Shown here: positions 35,880 to 44,165 of the stretch, one piece after another
How the letters are laid out: each line of letters opens with the position of its first letter
How positions within the stretch are numbered: the first letter of the stretch is position 1
Origin: Amarolinea aalborgensis
GTDB taxonomy: Bacteria; Chloroflexota; Anaerolineae; SSC4; Amarolineaceae
NCBI RefSeq assembly: GCF_900491745.1
Contig: NZ_UETR01000009.1
Coordinates: forward strand, 62,001 to 126,000
Length of the DNA stretch: 64,000 bases
Direction: 5' to 3'
Notes under the pieces: generated by a model
Told to the model about the DNA's origin: nothing
What the model saw: the letters and a program-made list of their open reading frames with translations, nothing else
Database searches by the model: none
Position numbers and translations under genes: made by a program

Positions 35880-36343
35880 ACCGGCTGGCCTCGCGGCTGA
35901 CCCAGCCCCTGGCTCACTGCGCGCGCCAGGTGGCCTCCCAACTGACATTCGCAGGGAATGGCAACCAGGCGCTGGCGCAGCTTCGATGGCGAGGGCTGGG
36001 GCGACTCCTGCAAGAGGTCCATCGTTGCCAGCACATGCGCGCCAAGACAGCGCCCACACGGGCCTTCGGCCGCACGCAGATGTTGGACAAGCGGGTGCCC
36101 GCCAAAATGATGCACCGTTTGCACCCGCTGATCAGCCGCCTCCACGGCCAAAACCTGGCATGCGCAAACCGCCAGATCGTTGAGCAGCACTGTGCAGCGG
36201 CAGCAATCGCCTTCTGGACACGCAGCGCCAGAGAGATCGCCTTGCCCCAGGTTATGCAGCAGGTCGCGCAACGTCTGATGCACAAACACTGCGCAGGTCA
36301 GCAGGTCGTCATTCAACATGATGGATAACTCGATCTGGCTCAC
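35876..36343 (-). CDS. [2Fe-2S] protein resembling xanthine-dehydrogenase small subunits
   Basis: 155 residues. The plant-ferredoxin-like cluster motif ACPEGDCCRCTVLL (Cys-x4-Cys-x2-Cys) is followed by the distant Cys in VCACQVL. The second, helical cluster domain shows GPCGRCLGAHVL and IPCECQLGGHLA. This matches the CoxS/XdhC-like electron-transfer subunit of molybdenum hydroxylases, although the wording is degenerate and no molybdenum subunit is in the window. A GTG start at 36343 follows GAGGA; ATG at 36319 is an alternative. It is the first gene of an operon with the epimerase and the MoaD-like gene. Confidence 0.72.
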   Translation of the reverse strand: MSQIELSIMLNDDLLTCAVFVHQTLRDLLHNLGQGDLSGAACPEGDCCRCTVLLNDLAVCACQVLAVEAADQRVQTVHHFGGHPLVQHLRAAEGPCGRCLGAHVLATMDLLQESPQPSPSKLRQRLVAIPCECQLGGHLARAVSQGLGQPRGQPV

Positions 36344-36402
36344 GGTGTCCTCATGAACTTCTGAACTGGAAAAATTCCTCGCTGACGGCTGTCAGTCGGG
36401 CG

Positions 36403-36431
36403 ATTATATCATCCAGGTTTCTCGACGTCCA
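36403..36431 (-). promoter_or_regulatory. Promoter for the 2Fe-2S/epimerase/MoaD-like genes
   Basis: Minus strand: TGGACG (36426-36431), 17-base spacer, TATAAT (36403-36408). A small hairpin CTGAC-GGCT-GTCAG (36382-36395) would sit at the start of the leader. Confidence 0.6.
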
Positions 36432-36459
36432 ACACGGTTCACTTTGTAATCGGAGTTGC

Positions 36460-36488
36460 TTGTCGTGCAGACGCTTTGATGCTAGAAT
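36460..36488 (+). promoter_or_regulatory. Promoter giving a possibly leaderless vanW-family transcript
   Basis: TTGTCG (36460-36465), 17-base spacer, TAGAAT (36483-36488). The ATG at 36495 lies only 6 bases after the -10 box, at the expected transcription start, and has no ribosome site. Confidence 0.5.
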
Positions 36489-36494
36489 TCCCCT

Positions 36495-38360
36495 ATGACG
36501 ACAACATCACCCTCTTCTCAACGCGTCGGCAGGCCGCAAACGTCTGTAAACAATCTACAGCGGGTATCGCGCCGCCGGCGGCCAAACCTGGCGATTTTCT
36601 TTGGTCTCTTCCTCGGCTTGAGTGTCTTACTCTTGCTGACCGGCATCACAGCCGTGCAGCTGCGCTTTGCAAACCGGGTTTTCGCCGGGGTGCGCGTGGC
36701 CGGGGTAGACCTGAGCGAGCTGACGCGTGACCAAGCCGCCGCGCGCTTGCAGGAACAGTTGACGCCCTATCAGGGGCCGACGATTCTGCTGCGTTTTGGC
36801 GAACAGGCCTGGCCTCTTGCCGGCTCAGACCTGGGTGTGCAGATAGATGCCCGCGCCAGCGCTGAGCGCGCCTACCAACTGGGGCGCAAGGCCAGCCCGC
36901 TGGCCGCGCTGCTTGAACAGTGGCAGCTCGTCCGCGCAGGCGCCAACCTCGCGCCCACGCTGACCATCGGCGAGGCGCAGGTGACCGACCTGCTTCATCG
37001 CATTGCCCAGGCCATTGACCGCCCCGCGCACGACGCAACCGTCACGATTCAGGGACTGCAGGTGGTCACAACGGCCAGCCAGGTGGGGCGCCACACCAAT
37101 CTGCAGGCCACGTGGGCCGCGGTGCAGGCGCAGCTGGCGCGGGGGGAATCGGGCACGGTGGACGTGACAGTGCAAGAAGTCTTGCCGACCGTGGATGATG
37201 TCGAGGCGGTAGCCGCGCAGGCGCGCCGCTGGCTGCACACGCCGCTGCGGTTGTCCTACGCTGGCGACACGGCCAATGACGAAGCGCCGCAGCAGTTTGC
37301 CATTGACCCGGTTCAGTTGGCATCCTGGCTGCGCATTGCCCCGCAGCCAGCCGCCGCAGGCGGCATCACCCTGACGCTGCAGGTGGATGAAGCCGCGCTG
37401 CAGCGCTATGCCGAGGATTTGGCGGCCAGGCTGGCGCGACCGACCACCGATGCGCGTCTTCATTTCGATCCAGAGACTGGACGCCTGCGCGTGGCGTCTC
37501 CCAGCCAAATTGGCCGTGCGCTGGATGTGGCTGAGACCGTCACCCGCACCCTGGTTGCGCTGCGGAGTGGAGGCGCCGAGGTGGATTTGCCGCTGCAGGT
37601 GGTCAAACCGGCCGTGGACATGCGCGACCTCGACCAGATGGGCATTCGGGAATTGGTGGCAAGCGGCACGACAACCTTCAAAGGTTCCAGCGCTGCCCGC
37701 ATTGCCAACATCCGTCATGGCGCCGAGCAGTTCGAGGGCGTTGTGGTGCCGCCCAATGGCATCTTTTCCTTCAATCGCATCGTCGGCGATGTATCCGCGG
37801 CCAATGGTTATGAAGATTCACTGGTCATCTGGGGAGACCGCACCGCGGTCGGCATCGGCGGCGGCATCTGTCAGGTTTCCACCACGGTCTTCCGCGCGGC
37901 GTTCTGGGGCGGCATGCCCATCGTTGAGCGTTGGGCGCACGGTTATGTGGTCAACTGGTATGGCGAGCCGGGCATGGATGCCACCATCTTCACGCCGAGC
38001 GTAGATTTTCGTTTTCGCAATGACACCGGCGCCTATTTGTTGATCCAACCAGACCTTGATTTGCAGCAAGGCCGGCTGACCTTCAATTTCTATGGCGCCA
38101 AGCCTAATCGCACCGTGGAACGGATTGGCCCCGAGATCACCAATGTACGCAAGCCTGAGCCGCCGCTCTACCAACTCGATCCGACGTTGGCGCCTGGCGC
38201 CAGGAAACAGGTAGATTGGGCCGTGGATGGCCGCGATGTCGTGGTGACGCGGGTCATCAAGCAGGGCGACCAGGTGCTGCGCCAGGATAAGTTCGTGAGC
38301 AAGTATCAGCCCTGGCGCGCCGTCTACCTGGTGGGGCCGACGCCAGCGCCCGGCGGTTGA
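36495..38360 (+). CDS. VanW-family cell-envelope protein
   Basis: 621 residues. A basic N-terminus precedes one membrane helix (LAIFFGLFLGLSVLLLLTGI, about 32-55), which anchors the protein outward. Peptidoglycan-binding-like (PG_binding_4) modules follow, with VFAGVRVAGVDLSELTRDQA near 65 and a second repeat near 250-360. The VanW domain (about 400-540) contains GVVVPPNGIFSFN and GIGGGICQVSTTVFRAAF. A G5/Ig-like tail ends the protein. Family members sit in the cell wall; the original VanW is an accessory vancomycin-resistance protein of unknown role. Nothing suggests resistance here. Confidence 0.87.
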   Translation: MTTTSPSSQRVGRPQTSVNNLQRVSRRRRPNLAIFFGLFLGLSVLLLLTGITAVQLRFANRVFAGVRVAGVDLSELTRDQAAARLQEQLTPYQGPTILLRFGEQAWPLAGSDLGVQIDARASAERAYQLGRKASPLAALLEQWQLVRAGANLAPTLTIGEAQVTDLLHRIAQAIDRPAHDATVTIQGLQVVTTASQVGRHTNLQATWAAVQAQLARGESGTVDVTVQEVLPTVDDVEAVAAQARRWLHTPLRLSYAGDTANDEAPQQFAIDPVQLASWLRIAPQPAAAGGITLTLQVDEAALQRYAEDLAARLARPTTDARLHFDPETGRLRVASPSQIGRALDVAETVTRTLVALRSGGAEVDLPLQVVKPAVDMRDLDQMGIRELVASGTTTFKGSSAARIANIRHGAEQFEGVVVPPNGIFSFNRIVGDVSAANGYEDSLVIWGDRTAVGIGGGICQVSTTVFRAAFWGGMPIVERWAHGYVVNWYGEPGMDATIFTPSVDFRFRNDTGAYLLIQPDLDLQQGRLTFNFYGAKPNRTVERIGPEITNVRKPEPPLYQLDPTLAPGARKQVDWAVDGRDVVVTRVIKQGDQVLRQDKFVSKYQPWRAVYLVGPTPAPGG

Positions 38361-38404
38361 TGGCTTGAACCTGTTCACGTGACCGATGTTTGTGGGAGAA
38401 CGTC

Positions 38405-38692
38405 TTGACGAGGCAGCTAGTTCGTGTACGCGTGCGGATTCACGGCGTCGTGCAGGGCGTCTATTTTCGCCAGTCCACGCGACGCCAGGCCCAGGCTGCA
38501 GGCGTCACGGGCTGGGTGCGCAACTGCAGCGATGGCTCCGTGGAAGCCGTTTTCGAAGGCGAAGCCAGCGCCGTAGCCGATGTCGTCGCGTGGTGCCATC
38601 AAGGTCCGGCCGCGGCTTATGTGAGCCAAGTTGATGCCGTCAACGAACCATACACGGGCGAATTCAGTCTGTTCAAGGTGAGCGGCTGGTAG
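38405..38692 (+). CDS. Acylphosphatase
   Basis: 95 residues, standard length. VRIHGVVQGVYFRQSTRRQA carries the phosphate-binding loop with catalytic Arg, and GWVRNCSDGSVEAVFEG supplies the catalytic Asn. It hydrolyses acyl phosphates such as carbamoyl phosphate. The start is probably TTG at 38405, with GGGAGAA just upstream; TTG at 38390 is also in frame. It lies 44 bases after the VanW gene and probably shares its transcript, ending at the hairpin near 38790. Confidence 0.88.
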   Translation: MTRQLVRVRVRIHGVVQGVYFRQSTRRQAQAAGVTGWVRNCSDGSVEAVFEGEASAVADVVAWCHQGPAAAYVSQVDAVNEPYTGEFSLFKVSGW

Positions 38693-38789
38693 CTGCACGG
38701 CCGCCCCCGGCGCGCAGCTTGATCGGACAGAGCGGGGTCAGAAGGCCCCCGTCTATGTAAGCATCGCCGTATCTGTAGTCAAACGCAAC

Positions 38790-38839
38790 GACGAAGGACA
38801 AGGAAGGGATGTCAATCCGACTTGGAGCCTTCGTCTTTT
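38790..38839 (+). terminator. Likely intrinsic terminator after the acylphosphatase gene
   Basis: GACGAAGG (38790-38797) pairs with CCTTCGTC (38828-38835), with inner CAAG/CTTG pairing, followed by TTTT and a second T-rich stretch. It lies between acylphosphatase and the rpoD promoter. Confidence 0.6.
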
Positions 38840-38860
38840 AACTTTTGTTAGATTTGACGG

Positions 38861-38889
38861 TTGACGTTGAACAAGCCGTATGTTATACT
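38861..38889 (+). promoter_or_regulatory. rpoD promoter
   Basis: TTGACG (38861-38866), 17-base spacer, TATACT (38884-38889). A short leader leads to the GGGGAGGTG ribosome site and TTG start. Confidence 0.75.
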
Positions 38890-38928
38890 GCTTGTACAAT
38901 CGTAGTTACGTTTATGGGGAGGTGCCTA

Positions 38929-40212
38929 TTGACGGCATTGGCTGTTCACGGGGACACAGCCACCACCAATGGAGCCATGGCGAATGGCGTCACAGCGACC
39001 GACGCGATGATAGGTATTGCGGCGCAAACCATGACACCAGAAGTTGAGCAGGCGCTGAAACAGCTTCAAGGGTTGGCACAATCCCGTGGTTACTTGCTGT
39101 TCGATGATATCCTGGCTGTTTGGCCGCAAGCCGAAGAACAGATCGAGGCGCTCGAAGATCTGTTTGCGCGCTTGCAAGAACTGGGTATCGAGATTTATCC
39201 CGATGCAGGTACCGCCCAAGCAGAAATCGGTCCGCCGCGCGACGGCGCAGGCATTGAGGAAATTGAAACCGCACAGTTACTCGAAGTGGGGATTGATCTA
39301 GACCTCAGCGAGATGCCGACCGATGATCCCTTGACGCTCTATTTGCGTGAGATGGGGCGCGTGCCCTTGCTTACCCCAGAACATGAGATGTCCCTGGCCA
39401 AACAACTGGCTGAGGGACGCGTGGCCCGGCGACGCCTGCGTAATGGCGGCCAGTGGGAGACAGATCGCTTACTCGAGCTCTCGCGTCAGGGCGAAGCCGC
39501 GCGCGAGCATCTGATTCGCGCCAACACCCGCCTGGTGGTCAGCGTTGCCAAGCGCTACATGGGCCAGGGCGTGCCTTTTGCCGATTTGATCCAGGAAGGC
39601 AACCTGGGCCTGATGCGCGCCGTGGATAAGTTCGAGCCAGAGCGCGGTCACAAGCTCAGCACCTATGCCACGTGGTGGATCCGTCAGGCCATCACGCGCG
39701 CGCTGGCTGACCAGGGCCGCACCATTCGCCTACCGGTGCACATGGGCGACCGCATTCGCCAATTGTACCGCACCGCGCGCCAGCTTGAACAGAAACTAGG
39801 GCGCCCGGCCCAGCCTGAAGAGATCGCCGAGTCCATGGGGCTGGACTCGCTGCAGGTGCGCTGGATGCTGCGCATCTCACGCCACCCGGTGTCGCTGGAG
39901 CAGCCGGTGGGCGAAGAGGAAGAGAGCACGCTGGGCAATTTCATCGAGGATGAAGACTCACCCTCGCCGCCCGATGTGGCGGGCAACAGCCTGCTGCGTG
40001 AAAAACTGGAAGAACTGCTGGAAACCTTGACCCCGCGCGAGGCGCGCATCCTGCGCTTGCGCTACGGCCTGGATAACGGCCGCACCTACACGTTGGAAGA
40101 AGTGGGCAACAAATTTGGCCTGACGCGTGAACGTATTCGCCAGATCGAGGCCGAGGCCCTCAACCGCCTGCGCCATCCCAGCCGCGCGCGCCAGCTGCGT
40201 GATTACCTGTAG
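38929..40212 (+). CDS. rpoD: Primary sigma factor (sigma-70/SigA)
   Basis: 427 residues. Region 1.1-like segment (about 30-95), region 1.2 DPLTLYLREMGRVPLL near 130, region 2 with TRLVVSVAKRYMGQGVPFAD and LSTYATWWIRQAITRAL (-10 recognition). Region 3 starts VHMGDRIRQL, and region 4 ends with LEEVGNKFGLTRERIRQIEA (-35 recognition). All regions of a group 1 sigma are present, so it directs RNA polymerase to housekeeping promoters. I choose TTG at 38929, 6 bases after a strong GGGGAGGTG; the upstream ATG at 38914 would sit just before that site. A bidirectional terminator follows. Confidence 0.9.
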   Translation: MTALAVHGDTATTNGAMANGVTATDAMIGIAAQTMTPEVEQALKQLQGLAQSRGYLLFDDILAVWPQAEEQIEALEDLFARLQELGIEIYPDAGTAQAEIGPPRDGAGIEEIETAQLLEVGIDLDLSEMPTDDPLTLYLREMGRVPLLTPEHEMSLAKQLAEGRVARRRLRNGGQWETDRLLELSRQGEAAREHLIRANTRLVVSVAKRYMGQGVPFADLIQEGNLGLMRAVDKFEPERGHKLSTYATWWIRQAITRALADQGRTIRLPVHMGDRIRQLYRTARQLEQKLGRPAQPEEIAESMGLDSLQVRWMLRISRHPVSLEQPVGEEEESTLGNFIEDEDSPSPPDVAGNSLLREKLEELLETLTPREARILRLRYGLDNGRTYTLEEVGNKFGLTRERIRQIEAEALNRLRHPSRARQLRDYL

Positions 40213-40237
40213 AGTTGGAGATCGGTTTTGTTTTTCA

Positions 40238-40272
40238 CTCGCCCGCCGGATTGCCGGCGGGCGAGTTTGTTT
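40238..40272. terminator. Bidirectional intrinsic terminator
   Basis: Perfect 12-bp stem (40238-40249 with 40254-40265), loop ATTG, tail TTTGTTT on the plus strand. T-rich sequence on the other side serves the convergent caspase gene on the minus strand (A-rich when read as plus complement). Confidence 0.88.
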
Positions 40273-40281
40273 GGGAACTGA

Positions 40282-43200
40282 TCAGGGCGTCAGCCAGCGC
40301 AGGATGGCTTCCTGGCCCTGCGGGGAGCCGTAGTAGCCGAAGTGATTACACGTCATCTCCACGACCTTCAACGGCGGGTAGTCGCCGTCGCGCACACTGC
40401 CGGCGCTCTTGACTCCGACCGCCAGGTCGTTTTGCCCCTTGAACAGCACATCGAGGCCCAGATCCACCACATCGCCCAACGTTTTCAAGGCAATGTCCTT
40501 CCAGGTCGCGTTGGGCGACTGCGGCCGCTCTTCATTGCGCCCCGCCAGCACCAGGTAGGGCACGTTGTCAGGCTGCGTCAGGGCGTTGATTTCACTCAGC
40601 AGCGGCGAATCTGGTTCCATGTCCACCGTCGAGACGGCCTGCTGCACCGCCTGCCTGAGGAACCAGCTGCCAATCAACGCGGGCAGCGTGGCCGCCGCAC
40701 TGTTGAGGAGCACACTGCCCAGCCAGGTGATGGCCTGCTTGCCGTACTTCGCCAGCGGCGTGCCGGCATTCGGCGGCCCGGCCATGACCAGGCGATCCAC
40801 GAACGCCGCGCCGCCCCACTTTTCGATCATCGCGCGTGACACGAGCGAGCCGAGGCTGTGCACGTACACGTCCAACTGGCGCCCATCGTCCGGCCGGAAG
40901 CCGGCTTTGACCAGCGCCTGCTGCAGGATTTTGCCGTTGTCAGCCACCGGGGTGTTGAACGTTTCGTAATCGAAGGTGATGAAATGATAGCCCAGGCCCT
41001 CCGAATTCAACCACTGCGCGGGGCCTTGCACCATCCAGCGCGTGTCGGAGGTGAAGCCATGCACAAAGAGCGCCACTTTGGAGACGCCTTCCAGGTCGCC
41101 CTCCTTGATCGGCGTGTACTCCACCTGGCCGGCGGCGTTCACCTGCGCGTGGCGCAGGCCGGTATCCGGAATCTGCTGGCCGCTGATCTTGTACAGGTAG
41201 AGACGAATCGTGCGCCCAATCCCGCGCGTCGAAGGGCCGGAGGGCATCCAGTTGATGCGCATGGGCCACATGGGCGCGCCGCCCGCGCCCCGGCTGGGCT
41301 GATCGTCGGCCTTCTCGCCGACCGGATAGTAGGCCATACCGTCGGTCGCCACCGCGATCATGGCCTGCGTGTCTTCATCCACCGGCATCATGAATTTCAG
41401 CGGCGCTTGCGGGCTGATCTCGCCGGCTTGGGGTAGCACGTCAATGTACGCCGCGCCAGGCTCCACGCTGATGCCGCGCCGCGGCGCCCCGGGCGGTTCC
41501 GTGAACGTATACGGCTCGATGCCCGGCATATCGAAGAACCGATCAGGCGGGGGCTGCGTAATGTCCACGGCGCCCGTACCGCGACGGCTCATCATCCACG
41601 AGCCGGGGTTGAGCGTTGCACTGAAGCCTTGCGGTTTTACGATCTCCGTCGAGGTGCCCCTGAGGGAGGCGCTGGTGTCGCCGACCGCCAGGGTGGTGGC
41701 CGGCAGACCGGCCGCGGCGTCCCGCTGCACCGTCAGGCCGACCGTCAGTGTGGCCCAGTCATCGGCCGGCTGGCGGAGACTGGGCATGGACACCTTGCGT
41801 GATGGGAGGGCGCCGGCCTGCCACAGCAGCCGCTGCAGCGGCGACTGCTGGTCGAGATCGGCCGGCGGCGTGTCGCGCTCCCCCGCTTGAGTGAGCACCG
41901 AAAAATCGGTCGGCTGGCTGGTGACAAAGAATTTGTAGAAGTCGGTGGCTTCGTTGGCGGCATAGGGCAGTTCAGTCATGAGATTGCCCTCGTCGAAGGA
42001 CAGCACGTGACTCTGGCCGGGGGCCAACGGCGGGAAGTCATTATTGAGTTGTGGATAGAGCTTGGCGATCTCCCAATCCGCGCTAAATCCCAGTAAGGTG
42101 ACATAAATGGAAGCGGCGCCCCGGTTGGTGAAGCGTATCAGGAACGGTTCATGCTCCTTGACGACCAACTGCCCGCCCTGCCGCGGCGTCAGCGGCGCGC
42201 CGCTGTTGGCGCCGCGCACGATCTGCCGCTCGAAGCTCACCTCCAGGGCATTGGTCAGGCCGGAGGTGGGGTTTTCGATATGCAGGGTGTTCTGGAAACG
42301 CGCCACCGCCTCCAGGCGGGATTGGATTGCGGTTTCGACGTTGGGCGTTTGCGGCGCCAGCGGCTGCATCATCAAGCGGCCGTCGGGAAAGAGCAGGCTG
42401 ATGGCCTGCGCCTGCACCAAGACCTGCGCATCGGGGCCTGCCTGCTCGTCCACGATCTGCAGGCGGCTGGAGGTTGCCAGCGTGTCCTGGATCAGGGCCA
42501 GCAGCACATCGTCGCCTGCGTCCGCGCGCAGGGCCACGCGCAGGCGCTGATCGCCCGAATTGCGCACCGCCTCCACGCTGCGCGCGCGCAGCGGCACGCT
42601 GGCCGGATCCACGTCATCCGGCAGCCGCGCCTGGCTGCTGACGCCGCCTACCTGGACGATGGTGGCCCTGGCCAGGCGATTCTTCTCCTGGTCAAAACGC
42701 CGCGTGCGCGGTGGAAAGAGCGCCATCTGCGATCCAACCCGCATGCCGTGGGCCGCGCCCGCGCCAATTTCAACCAGGCGGTTGGCCGCGTCCACCTGGT
42801 TGACGTAAAAGAAGGGCTGCTGGTCGGATGCTTCGCGGGCGAAGAGCGGCCGGTCGAGCGCGCCTTCAAGTTGCGGGTGCTGCCGGTAGCGCGAGGAGAC
42901 TTCGGCCACCACAGACTCATAGATATCGCGGAACGTGGCATCCGGGGCCGCGGACTGCATAGATTGCATCAGGAAGTAGGTGAGGGCGCCGTAGCGCGCG
43001 CCTTCGGGCGCACGGTGTTCGCTGGACTCCTCATCATCGCGGCAGCCGGCCATGAACACCAGGCGCTCGTTCAAGGGCAGCCAGCCGCTGGGGCCGCGCT
43101 GGGCCGCGCCCACGCTGCGGGTCCCAGACGCCGCGGGCGGCGGCTCGCGCGGATCCGCAGGCACGCGACGTGTTTGCACGGTTGGATCGCCCACCGCGCG

Positions 43201-43683
43201 CGTGGCGCTGGCCGAGTGGCAGCAGTCGAACAAAATCACCACGTTGTCGGTCTTGGCTGCCAGCGCGTCTACCCATTCCTTGATCTCATCGTCGGTGATG
43301 TCGAACACCTGGCGGCCTGGGTCGCGCGTGTCATGCGGCAAGATGGTCTCATCCATCCCATCTTCTTCATCGCCGTGCACGTCGCGTATTTGCGAGCCAT
43401 GGCCGCTGTACTGGATGAACACGGTGTCGCCGGCCTGCGTCTGTTCGGCCAAGGCGCGCCAGGCGTCGGTGATGGCCTGGCGGGTGGCTTGTTCGTTGAT
43501 GAGCAAGACGGCGTTAGATTCTTCGAACCCGAAGCGGCTGATGAGCAGTTGACGCATGGCGCGAATATCGTTTTCGCAGCCTGACAGGTTGGGCAGAAAC
43601 GGCCCAGAATGACGATACTTGTCAACAGCAATGTGCAAGGAACGGCGCACGCCGCCTGCGGCAGCGATGCTCGATGGAGCCAT
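40282..43683 (-). CDS. Caspase-family protease fused to DUF4384-like and alpha/beta-hydrolase domains
   Basis: 1133 residues. The N-terminal caspase p20 domain (about 12-300) has the catalytic His in FIQYSGHGSQI (His95) and the Cys in ILFDCCHSAS (Cys155). The central part (about 450-640) includes LVVKEHEPFLIRFTNRG and SIYVTLLGFSADWEIAKLYP, typical of DUF4384 beta-sandwich domains. The C-terminal part (about 870-1133) is a lipase-like hydrolase with oxyanion segment ALFVHGFTSDTRW and nucleophile elbow VHSLGSLVSRAM. No signal peptide is seen. GGAGGTAACT precedes the ATG. Metacaspase-type proteases are effectors of cell death or regulated proteolysis. The hydrolase could cut lipids. It is monocistronic. 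Confidence 0.85.
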   Translation of the reverse strand: MAPSSIAAAGGVRRSLHIAVDKYRHSGPFLPNLSGCENDIRAMRQLLISRFGFEESNAVLLINEQATRQAITDAWRALAEQTQAGDTVFIQYSGHGSQIRDVHGDEEDGMDETILPHDTRDPGRQVFDITDDEIKEWVDALAAKTDNVVILFDCCHSASATRAVGDPTVQTRRVPADPREPPPAASGTRSVGAAQRGPSGWLPLNERLVFMAGCRDDEESSEHRAPEGARYGALTYFLMQSMQSAAPDATFRDIYESVVAEVSSRYRQHPQLEGALDRPLFAREASDQQPFFYVNQVDAANRLVEIGAGAAHGMRVGSQMALFPPRTRRFDQEKNRLARATIVQVGGVSSQARLPDDVDPASVPLRARSVEAVRNSGDQRLRVALRADAGDDVLLALIQDTLATSSRLQIVDEQAGPDAQVLVQAQAISLLFPDGRLMMQPLAPQTPNVETAIQSRLEAVARFQNTLHIENPTSGLTNALEVSFERQIVRGANSGAPLTPRQGGQLVVKEHEPFLIRFTNRGAASIYVTLLGFSADWEIAKLYPQLNNDFPPLAPGQSHVLSFDEGNLMTELPYAANEATDFYKFFVTSQPTDFSVLTQAGERDTPPADLDQQSPLQRLLWQAGALPSRKVSMPSLRQPADDWATLTVGLTVQRDAAAGLPATTLAVGDTSASLRGTSTEIVKPQGFSATLNPGSWMMSRRGTGAVDITQPPPDRFFDMPGIEPYTFTEPPGAPRRGISVEPGAAYIDVLPQAGEISPQAPLKFMMPVDEDTQAMIAVATDGMAYYPVGEKADDQPSRGAGGAPMWPMRINWMPSGPSTRGIGRTIRLYLYKISGQQIPDTGLRHAQVNAAGQVEYTPIKEGDLEGVSKVALFVHGFTSDTRWMVQGPAQWLNSEGLGYHFITFDYETFNTPVADNGKILQQALVKAGFRPDDGRQLDVYVHSLGSLVSRAMIEKWGGAAFVDRLVMAGPPNAGTPLAKYGKQAITWLGSVLLNSAAATLPALIGSWFLRQAVQQAVSTVDMEPDSPLLSEINALTQPDNVPYLVLAGRNEERPQSPNATWKDIALKTLGDVVDLGLDVLFKGQNDLAVGVKSAGSVRDGDYPPLKVVEMTCNHFGYYGSPQGQEAILRWLTP

Positions 43684-43801
43684 AGTTACCTCCTGCAGAA
43701 AAAGGGGCTGACGTGGTGGATACAGCGGTGGGAGCGCCGAATGGCTTCACGCTCCGGCTGCCGTAGGATACTGGCAAGCAGCAAGTTTGTCAACTGGCAG
43801 C

Positions 43802-43830
43802 TTGACAAAAACGGGGCTGACAGGTATACT
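43802..43830 (+). promoter_or_regulatory. Consensus promoter for the tRNA-Ala genes
   Basis: TTGACA (43802-43807), 17-base spacer, TATACT (43825-43830), with transcription expected about 6 bases before the first tRNA. Confidence 0.8.
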
Positions 43831-43842
43831 CTGCCCTGGCTA

Positions 43843-43916
<74 letters not shown>

Positions 43917-43945
43917 TGCTCGGAATCGTTCGGTTCGTATTTTTC

Positions 43946-44018
43946 GGGGCTGTAGCTCAGCTGGGAGAGCACTACGCTGGCAGTGTAGGTGTCAGGGGTT
44001 CGAATCCCCTCAGCTCCA
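43946..44018 (+). tRNA. tRNA-Ala (GGC)
   Basis: 73 bases. Same acceptor stem with G3:U70, D arm and T arm as the preceding tRNA. The anticodon stem CTACG/TGTAG has loop CTGGCAG, giving anticodon GGC, which reads GCC and GCU. It lies 30 bases after the CGC tRNA on the same likely transcript. CCA is not encoded. Confidence 0.96.
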
Positions 44019-44025
44019 CTCAAGA

Positions 44026-44054
44026 CCTCTCGCATTGGCGAGAGGTTTTTGTTT
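44026..44054 (+). terminator. Intrinsic terminator of the tRNA transcript
   Basis: CCTCTCGC (44026-44033), loop ATTG, GCGAGAGG (44038-44045), then TTTTTGTTT. Confidence 0.9.
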
Positions 44055-44083
44055 GCCCAACGGCGCTGGCAAACACGGCCAAT

Positions 44084-44112
44084 TTTGGGGAATTCCCACC
44101 TATCACTATAAT
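44084..44112 (+). promoter_or_regulatory. Promoter for the M64 peptidase gene
   Basis: TTTGGG (44084-44089), 17-base spacer, TATAAT (44107-44112). The -10 box is perfect and the -35 box weak. Confidence 0.5.
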
Positions 44113-44165
44113 GCACCGGTGTTGACTGCCGATGCCCTGCACCTATCTCTTGTGGAGGTATTACC

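Noticed and set aside
36495..38360. Vancomycin resistance determinant
   Set aside because: VanW domains are common in envelope proteins and no vanHAX-type genes are nearby.
42151..43584. 477-residue open frame antisense to the caspase gene
   Set aside because: His/Arg/Gln-rich shadow of a GC-rich gene without domains.
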